This document shows, in pieces, positions 58,609 to 64,000 of a stretch of DNA of 64,000 bases. The notes under the pieces were generated by a model that made no database searches, had not been told where the DNA came from, and saw nothing but the letters and a program-made list of their open reading frames with translations. Numbering within the stretch: the stretch's first letter is position 1; each line of letters begins with the position of its first letter. A program made the position numbers and the translations under genes. This DNA is from Bacillus thermozeamaize (GTDB lineage: Bacteria > Bacillota > Bacilli > ZCTH02-B2). The stretch lies in NCBI GenBank assembly GCA_002159075.1, contig LZRT01000019.1:62001-126000 (forward strand), in the 5' to 3' direction.

Positions 58609-59862
58609 CTACAGAAAGATTCTAGGATCAGAGATTTTTCCCGTAACTGCCGTTGCTGCTACAGTGGCGGGTGAAGCGAGATACACACTTGCACCAGGAC
58701 CCATCCTCCCTGGAAAATTCCGGTTGGTCGAGGAAATCGAAACTTCTCCTGGTGCCAACACACCCATTCCCAAACCGGCACATGCTCCACAACCGGTCGG
58801 CAGCAATATGGCACCGGATTCGATCAAAGTTTGCAAGATCCCGTCCCGTGTTGCGCGCCGGATCACTTCCGCTGAAGCTGGTGCCACCAACAAACGCACG
58901 CCATCCGCGACACGCCTGCCTTTTAAAACACTGGCAGCCATTTTCAGGTCCTCATATTTGGCTCCGGTGCAGGCGCCAATATAGGCTTGATCAACCTTCA
59001 CCGGATCCACTTCGGTGACCGATTTGACGTTATCCGGAGAATGCGGCAGCGCCACCATTGGCTCCAGCTCATCAGCTTTAAACCGCAACGACTGTTCATA
59101 CTTGGCATCCGGGTCTGCGAATACGGGTTGGTAATCTTCCACCCCCCGTTCCCGAAGATACTCGTAAACAATGTCATCCGGTTCGATCATCCCCGCTTTG
59201 GCTCCCATTTCAATCGCCATGTTGGACAAAACCAACCGTTCATCCATAGGCAGTCCATGCACGGTTTCACCGGCAAATTCCACCGCCATATAGGTGGCAC
59301 CGTCTATTTTGGTCGTTTGAATCGTTTTCAGCATCATGTCCTTGGCCATGACACCGTCGGACAGCTTTCCTTCCCACACAACGCGAATGGTTTCCGGAAC
59401 CTTTACCCACGTTTTGCCCGTTACGATGACGCCAAGCATATCGGTGGATCCCAATGCAATGGCAAAACAACCCAATGCGCCTGCGGTCGTGGAATGGGAA
59501 TCGCCTCCGACGTAGAATATTCCGGGACGAATGTAACCCTTTTCAACCGGAACAATATGGCAAATCCCTTCTCTTTCATGAAATTTTTTAATGTTATGTT
59601 TCTTTGCCCACTCTCTCGTCAATTTCAATATGGCAGCTTCTGTGCTGTCACTTGCGGCCACAAAGTGATCGGAAATAAGCGTCACCTTATCCGGATCCCA
59701 AACCGTTGCCCCTAACTTCTCCATCGCAGCGTTGATCCTGCGTGGCCCTCCCAAATCGTGCATCATGGCCAAGTCCACGTTCACATCCACGATTTCCCCT
59801 GGATACACATGCGATTTTCCACTGGCACGGGCAATGATTTTTTGGGCCAACGTCTCTCCCAT
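58609..59862 (-). CDS. leuC: LeuC-like hydratase large subunit (short type)
   Basis: 417 residues from the ATG at 59862 (GGAGGAGG upstream; the ATG at 59952 lacks a site). Aconitase-family motifs: GDSHSTTAGALGCFAIALGSTD, YIGACTGAKYEDLKMAA and TGCGACAGLGMGVL, the three Cys that hold a [4Fe-4S] cluster, and SSTNRNFPGRMG. About 418 residues is typical of the HACN/DmdA class, against about 470 for bacterial LeuC. With LeuD-like and lyase genes behind it, it probably hydrates an unsaturated diacid. First gene of the unit with a promoter at 60195-60223. Symbol given for family only. Confidence 0.87.
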   Translation of the reverse strand: MGETLAQKIIARASGKSHVYPGEIVDVNVDLAMMHDLGGPRRINAAMEKLGATVWDPDKVTLISDHFVAASDSTEAAILKLTREWAKKHNIKKFHEREGICHIVPVEKGYIRPGIFYVGGDSHSTTAGALGCFAIALGSTDMLGVIVTGKTWVKVPETIRVVWEGKLSDGVMAKDMMLKTIQTTKIDGATYMAVEFAGETVHGLPMDERLVLSNMAIEMGAKAGMIEPDDIVYEYLRERGVEDYQPVFADPDAKYEQSLRFKADELEPMVALPHSPDNVKSVTEVDPVKVDQAYIGACTGAKYEDLKMAASVLKGRRVADGVRLLVAPASAEVIRRATRDGILQTLIESGAILLPTGCGACAGLGMGVLAPGEVSISSTNRNFPGRMGPGASVYLASPATVAATAVTGKISDPRIFL

Positions 59863-60053
59863 GTTTCCTCCTCCATATCTACCCATGTTGATATAGCCGG
59901 AATAAAATCCTCTCTTCTCTGTCTTATCTGTTGCCGGGTTTTCATCGACCACAATGAATTCTCCTCTGCTAACCCTTAAAAGCTCGAATCCTAATGAATC
60001 AACCGTCCATTCAATGGCATATTTCCAAGTACTGCCTTTTTATTCCGCAATAA

Positions 60054-60065
60054 GAAACATATTTC
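60054..60065. promoter_or_regulatory. Second GAAA-N4-TTTC palindrome in the leuC-like leader
   Basis: GAAACATATTTC, followed by ATAAT as at the first site; 122 bp downstream of the promoter-proximal palindrome. Possible second regulator site. Confidence 0.4.
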
Positions 60066-60173
60066 ATAATGAGGGTAAATAAAAATATTTTTCACCTCAC
60101 TTTTATTTTTCTAGTTCCGCAACCATCCAGAAAAATCTTAAAAAATTATCATCGGTCATAATCATTTCATAAT

Positions 60174-60189
60174 AAGAAATGCATTTCTT
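60174..60189. promoter_or_regulatory. 16-bp palindrome over the leuC-like transcription start
   Basis: AAGAAATGCATTTCTT, a perfect palindrome, six bases after the -10 box; an overlapping ATTTC-N7-GAAAT repeat is at 60164-60180. It resembles IclR-type GAAAT...ATTTC operators and sits where a repressor would act. Confidence 0.6.
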
Positions 60190-60194
60190 TTTTA

Positions 60195-60223
60195 ATTATA
60201 TCATTAACTTATCTGTTTTTCAA
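60195..60223 (-). promoter_or_regulatory. Sigma-A promoter of the leuC-leuD-lyase unit
   Basis: Minus strand TTGAAA (60218-60223), 17-bp spacer, perfect TATAAT (60195-60200) with TGA before it. The leader to the LeuC start is about 325 nt. The region 59863-60320 is AT-rich; besides this promoter and the palindromes I see nothing in it. Confidence 0.8.
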
Positions 60224-60320
60224 GATAAAAATATAATAAAAAATTTCTTAAAATTACTAGCAGCTCTTCTATATTAACACCAAAATTCCCCTTTTCCCTT
60301 TTTTCAGATATTCATAAAGG

Positions 60321-63020
60321 TCATTGATGATAACTCAACAACACGCTTTTTAAAATCCCGCCACGGGAATAATAATCCACCTCCGCTGTCGTATCCAATC
60401 GCAAAAGCACGCTAAAAGTAATCTTGTCTCCGTTTGGACGTTCAGCAACCACATCAAGGCGTTGGCGCGGCGTTAATCCTTGCTCCAAACCAAGTATAGT
60501 AAAACGCTCTTCGCCGGAAAGGCCCAACTGTCGCCAACCTTGCCCTTCCATGAACTGCAAGGGCAATACCCCCATAAAAACCAGATTGTTACGGTGAATG
60601 CGCTCAAAACTTTCTGCAATCACCGCCTTAATTCCCAACAGGTAGGTCCCTTTGGCAGCCCAATCCCGCGCACTTCCGGTTCCGTACTCTTTTCCCGCCA
60701 GGACAATAAGCGGAATGTTTTCCTTTTGATACGCTACCGCCGCTTCATAGATGCTCATTTCCTTCCCGGTTGGCAAATGGCGCGTATACCCGCCTTCCTT
60801 GTTCACCAACATGTTCCGCAGCCGGATGTTGGCAAACGTCCCCCGGACCAGCACTTCATGATTTCCCCGGCGAGCGCCATAGGAATTAAAGTGTTCCGGT
60901 TCAATCCCCTGCTGCATCAGGTACTGGCCTGCAGCGCTCGTTTGGGGAATATATCCAACCGGTGAAATGTGATCGGTGGTCACAGAATCTCCAAGTACCA
61001 GGAGCGCTCTGGCATTTCGAATCGATCTTACCGTCTGTCCCGGCTCTGCTCCTGCAAAAAAAGGTGAAGGCTTAAAATAAGTGGAGCGTTCATCCCATTG
61101 GTACAAATCCCCTCCTTTAACATTTAAGCTTTTCCAAAGCTCGTTCCCCGTAAAGACGCTGTCATACGCCTCTTGATAAAGATCGCGCTTGACATATCGA
61201 TCAAACAGAGCCTGAATTTCATTTCTCCCCGGCCAAATATCACGCAAATATACCGGATTTCCCGCACGGTCCCGGCCCAACGGTTCGCGTCGCATGTCAA
61301 TATTCACTGTTCCGGCCAGAGCATAGGCGATCACCAATGGTGGTGAAGCTAAAAAGTTTGCCTTCACATAAGGATGGATGCGTCCTTCAAAGTTACGGTT
61401 GCCGCTTAAAACGGAAGCCACCACAAGTTGGTGTTCCCGTATCGCTTCCTCGATCTCCTTGTAAAGCGAACCGCTGTTGCCAACGCATGTCGTGCACCCG
61501 TAACCGACCGTGTAAAAATTCAGCGCTTCCAAATAAGGGGTTAATCCTGCCTGTTCCAAGTAGCGGGAAACAATCTTTGAACCGGGAGCCAGACTGGTTT
61601 TAATGTAAGCCGGCACTTTCAATCCTCTATCCACCGCCTTTTTGGCCAGCAATCCCGCGCCGATCATGTTCATCGGATTGGACGTATTAGTACAGCTGGT
61701 AATGGCGGCAATCACAATCGAACCATGCGTCAATGTCACGGTTTCGTTTTTTATCCGAACCGTACAGCGTGTTTTTATTGCCTCCTTCTCCAAAGCAAAG
61801 CCGTTCTCATTTGTTGGACGGGTTAAAGATACGTGAAAAGAACGCTTCACTTCGGACAGAAGCACCTTGTCTTGCGGCCGCTTTGGCCCTGCCACGACGG
61901 CTTCAACCGTCGACAAATCAAACTCCAAATTTTCCGAATAGATGAGCTCCGGCATGGTGTCTGCGTAAAATAACCCCTGTTCCTTGGTATACACTTCAAC
62001 CCGTTCAACCAGTTCTGGACTTCTCCCGGATGTTCGAAGGTAAAGCAACGTTTCTTGATCAACGGGAAAGAAACCCATTGTGGCCCCGTATTCCGGAGCC
62101 ATATTGGCCACAGTTGCCCGATCGGGAAGCGATAGATGGCTTAGGCCAGGACCATAAAATTCGACAAATTTTCCGACGACATTTTTCTGACGAAGAACCT
62201 GGGTAAGCGTCAGCGCCAAATCGGTAGCGGTTACACCTTCGGCAAGCGCTCCGACCAATTTAACGCCAATCACCTCGGGCATCAGCATATGCAACACTTG
62301 GCCTAACATAGCAGTTTCAGCTTCGATGCCTCCCACCCCCCAACCAAGAACGCCCAAACTGTTGATCATGGTGGTGTGCGAATCGGTGCCAATTACTGAA
62401 TCCGGAAATAAAACCACTCGGCCATTTTCTTCTTTGGCATGAACAACTTGTGCCAAATATTCCAAATTGACTTGATGAATAATACCGTTGGTCGGCGGCA
62501 CCACACGAAAATTTTTAAATGCCTGCTGGGCCCACTTGAGAAATTCGTACCGTTCCTTGTTTCTCCGAAATTCAATTGCCACATTTTTGTCGACAGCGTC
62601 TCGTGTTCCAAAATGATCCACTTCCACGGAGTGATCGATGATTAAGTCTACCGGAATCAACGGATTGACGTTGCTGGGGTCAACTCCTTTTTTCGCCAGT
62701 ACGTCACGAAGGGTGGCCAAATCAACCAGTGCGGGAACACCGGAAGCATCTTGTAAAATAACTCTGGACGGCTTAAAAGGAATCTCAACAGATTTGGAAG
62801 ACGGTCGCCAATTTGCCAAATTCAAGACATCTTTTTCCGTGATGTGGCAACCATCCATTTGCCGCAACGCAGCCTCAAGCAGAATCTTGATTGAAAAGGG
62901 CAGCCTCGCTATAAAGGAAATTCCTTGTTCTTCTAGCGAAGCCAGTCTGTAAATAAACGCCGGACCAGCTGATGTTCTGATTTTTTGTCGCGAATCAAAA
63001 GCATGGCGATCTCGTTTCAT
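60321..63020 (-). CDS. acnA: Aconitate hydratase A (AcnA/CitB type)
   Basis: 899 residues, close to B. subtilis CitB (909). ATG after GGGGGGC. Fe-S cluster Cys in AAITSCTNTSNP and GYGCTTCVGNSG; substrate residues in GTDSHTTMINSLGVLGWGVGGIEAE; swivel domain KEYGTGSARDWAAKGTYLLGIKAVIAESFERIHRNNLVFMGVLPLQF. It may be the cell's citrate aconitase or a pathway copy acting on 2-methylaconitate. The AT-rich 459-bp gap downstream suggests the next genes are separate; it lies 14 bp after the lyase-family gene, so those two are cotranscribed. Confidence 0.93.
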   Translation of the reverse strand: MKRDRHAFDSRQKIRTSAGPAFIYRLASLEEQGISFIARLPFSIKILLEAALRQMDGCHITEKDVLNLANWRPSSKSVEIPFKPSRVILQDASGVPALVDLATLRDVLAKKGVDPSNVNPLIPVDLIIDHSVEVDHFGTRDAVDKNVAIEFRRNKERYEFLKWAQQAFKNFRVVPPTNGIIHQVNLEYLAQVVHAKEENGRVVLFPDSVIGTDSHTTMINSLGVLGWGVGGIEAETAMLGQVLHMLMPEVIGVKLVGALAEGVTATDLALTLTQVLRQKNVVGKFVEFYGPGLSHLSLPDRATVANMAPEYGATMGFFPVDQETLLYLRTSGRSPELVERVEVYTKEQGLFYADTMPELIYSENLEFDLSTVEAVVAGPKRPQDKVLLSEVKRSFHVSLTRPTNENGFALEKEAIKTRCTVRIKNETVTLTHGSIVIAAITSCTNTSNPMNMIGAGLLAKKAVDRGLKVPAYIKTSLAPGSKIVSRYLEQAGLTPYLEALNFYTVGYGCTTCVGNSGSLYKEIEEAIREHQLVVASVLSGNRNFEGRIHPYVKANFLASPPLVIAYALAGTVNIDMRREPLGRDRAGNPVYLRDIWPGRNEIQALFDRYVKRDLYQEAYDSVFTGNELWKSLNVKGGDLYQWDERSTYFKPSPFFAGAEPGQTVRSIRNARALLVLGDSVTTDHISPVGYIPQTSAAGQYLMQQGIEPEHFNSYGARRGNHEVLVRGTFANIRLRNMLVNKEGGYTRHLPTGKEMSIYEAAVAYQKENIPLIVLAGKEYGTGSARDWAAKGTYLLGIKAVIAESFERIHRNNLVFMGVLPLQFMEGQGWRQLGLSGEERFTILGLEQGLTPRQRLDVVAERPNGDKITFSVLLRLDTTAEVDYYSRGGILKSVLLSYHQ

Positions 63021-63034
63021 GACGCTGCCCCCCG

Positions 63035-63970
63035 TCAGGATAATTTTCGTTGCTGTTCCGGCGCTGCATGCAGATCGCTGTTTTTCCCGGCTTTTAAGAG
63101 AAAACTTCCTCCGTCGTGCCCCACGATGTCCCGGATCAAGCGGGCCGCAACCAACACCCGGTCCAAATCGATCCCTGTTTGTACGCCCATCTCATGCAGG
63201 GCGTGAACAAAATCTTCGGTCGGCATATTCCCTGTTGCCCCCGGTGCATAGGGACATCCCCCCAATCCGGCGGTGGAACTGTCAAACCTTGTCACACCTT
63301 GTTGCATGGCGGCAATCGCGTTGGCAAGCGCCATGTCCCGCGTGTTATGCAAATGCATGCTGAAAGTCATATCAGGAAATTGCTCTCGCAACACTTCCAG
63401 CGTTTGGCTCACCTGCAGCGGATTGCCCATCCCCGTCGTATCTGCCAGTGACACTTCTTCAATACCGTATTCCTGGTAACGCTTTATGATCTTCAGAAGT
63501 TGGGAAACCGGTGTTTTGCCCTCATGCGGGCAACCGAAGGCCACGGAAATGGACCCGCCAACCTGAACCCCATGCTTTGCCGCCAACTCGATCACCTGCG
63601 CGATATTGTTCAATGCTTCTTCCACACTGCAGTTGGCGTTTGCCCGGCTGTGGGATTCGGTGGCCGACAGCATGAGTTTCAGCTTCTTCACTCCCACCGA
63701 GATGGCCCTTTCGGCGCCGCGCAGATTGGGGACAAGCGCACGGAACTGCACGCCAAGGTGGCGGGTCCGGGCCACCACTTCCTCCGCGTCCCTCAACTGC
63801 GGAATGGCCCGCGGATGAACAAAGGAAGTCACTTCAATCTGCGGCACGCCGCTCGCGGCGATGGCTTCAATGATCCTCACCTTTTGATCTGTGGGAATCC
63901 ATTCCTTCTCCATTTGAAAACCATCGCGCGGACAGACGTCACAGATGATCACTTTTTCAGGCAATTTCAT
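63035..63970 (-). CDS. HMG-CoA lyase-family protein
   Basis: 311 residues from the ATG at 63970 (GGGGAGAAAG upstream). DRE-TIM barrel: VCPRDGFQMEKEWIP (catalytic Arg; most HMG-CoA lyases read VGPRDGLQ), VKLKLMLSATESHSRANANCS-like loop, MHLHNTRDMALANAIAAM (HxH metal ligands) and GLGGCPYAPGATGNMPTEDFVHALHEMG with the catalytic Cys loop. It may split HMG-CoA, as in leucine degradation, or (R)-citramalyl-CoA or a related CoA ester, given the LeuCD-like and aconitase neighbours. First gene in the window of the transcript that continues into acnA. Confidence 0.88.
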   Translation of the reverse strand: MKLPEKVIICDVCPRDGFQMEKEWIPTDQKVRIIEAIAASGVPQIEVTSFVHPRAIPQLRDAEEVVARTRHLGVQFRALVPNLRGAERAISVGVKKLKLMLSATESHSRANANCSVEEALNNIAQVIELAAKHGVQVGGSISVAFGCPHEGKTPVSQLLKIIKRYQEYGIEEVSLADTTGMGNPLQVSQTLEVLREQFPDMTFSMHLHNTRDMALANAIAAMQQGVTRFDSSTAGLGGCPYAPGATGNMPTEDFVHALHEMGVQTGIDLDRVLVAARLIRDIVGHDGGSFLLKAGKNSDLHAAPEQQRKLS

Positions 63971-64000
63971 AAACTTTCTCCCCGCTCCCGTCATTCAAAT

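Noticed and set aside
59863-60320. A T-box or leucine-type riboswitch in the long leuC-like leader
   Set aside because: No T-box sequence, no terminator stem and no known riboswitch core could be seen; the region shows AT-rich DNA with palindromes only.
1-64000. CRISPR array, tRNA or rRNA genes
   Set aside because: No regularly spaced repeats and no tRNA cloverleaf or conserved rRNA segments were noticed on reading. The 21-bp repeats at 33951-34090 are degenerate and coding in character.

Overview
The window looks like a chromosomal piece of a moderately GC-rich, probably thermophilic member of the Bacillales. The pointers are consensus AGGAGG ribosome-binding sites, GTG and TTG starts, sigma-A promoters with 17-bp spacers, a CcpA-type cre site, a Fur box, an ECF sigma/anti-sigma pair, an MhqR-type regulator and an R2lox protein of the Geobacillus kind. 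The genus cannot be fixed from sequence reading alone. About 55 protein genes fill nearly all the space and most lie on the minus strand. No rRNA, tRNA or CRISPR array was seen.

Layout. 1-7.5 kb: start of a membrane-anchored polysaccharide deacetylase, a methyltransferase, a hotdog thioesterase, a Fur-controlled ferric-iron ABC transporter and a CBS/DUF21 membrane protein. 7.5-18.5 kb: one long minus-strand lipid operon with its promoter near 18.48 kb: SCP2, acyl-CoA ligase, two acyl-CoA dehydrogenases, enoyl-CoA hydratase, SDR dehydrogenase, thiolase, a second SCP2, an R2-like ligand-binding oxidase (R2lox), an ABC1/UbiB kinase-like protein and a small unknown protein. 18.6-25.3 kb: a quinone-stress pair (WrbA, MarR/MhqR-like) with shared operators, two membrane proteins, an ECF sigma operon with its own ECF promoter, and an MFS transporter. 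25.5-35.7 kb: an alcohol dehydrogenase, then a CoA operon with two carboxyltransferase subunits, three acyl-CoA ligases, a free biotinyl carrier protein and a Lys-rich repeat microprotein, but no biotin carboxylase. 35.78-37.14 kb: a TnpB-only IS200/IS605-type element inserted exactly in the stop codon of the last gene of the following peptide-type ABC transporter operon (37.1-42.6 kb), which carries a cre site.

43-64 kb: a large organic-acid gene set. A perfect sigma-54 promoter at 55987-56006 drives an ABC uptake system, two MmgE/PrpD proteins, an acyl-CoA dehydrogenase, an ADP-forming acyl-CoA synthetase, a thioesterase and, at the distal end, its likely activator (PrpR_N-PAS-AAA+-Fis), then a DASS carrier. 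Upstream lie an IclR regulator, an isocitrate-lyase/PEP-mutase-family lyase, a short-type LeuCD-like hydratase, aconitase A and an HMG-CoA-lyase-family protein. The leuC-like unit has a sigma-A promoter whose start site is covered by a 16-bp palindrome. My best reading is a dedicated pathway for a branched di- or tricarboxylic acid (dimethylmaleate-, citraconate- or methylcitrate-like) ending in pyruvate plus a short acyl unit. The substrate is not settled. This region is the best candidate for an undescribed system.
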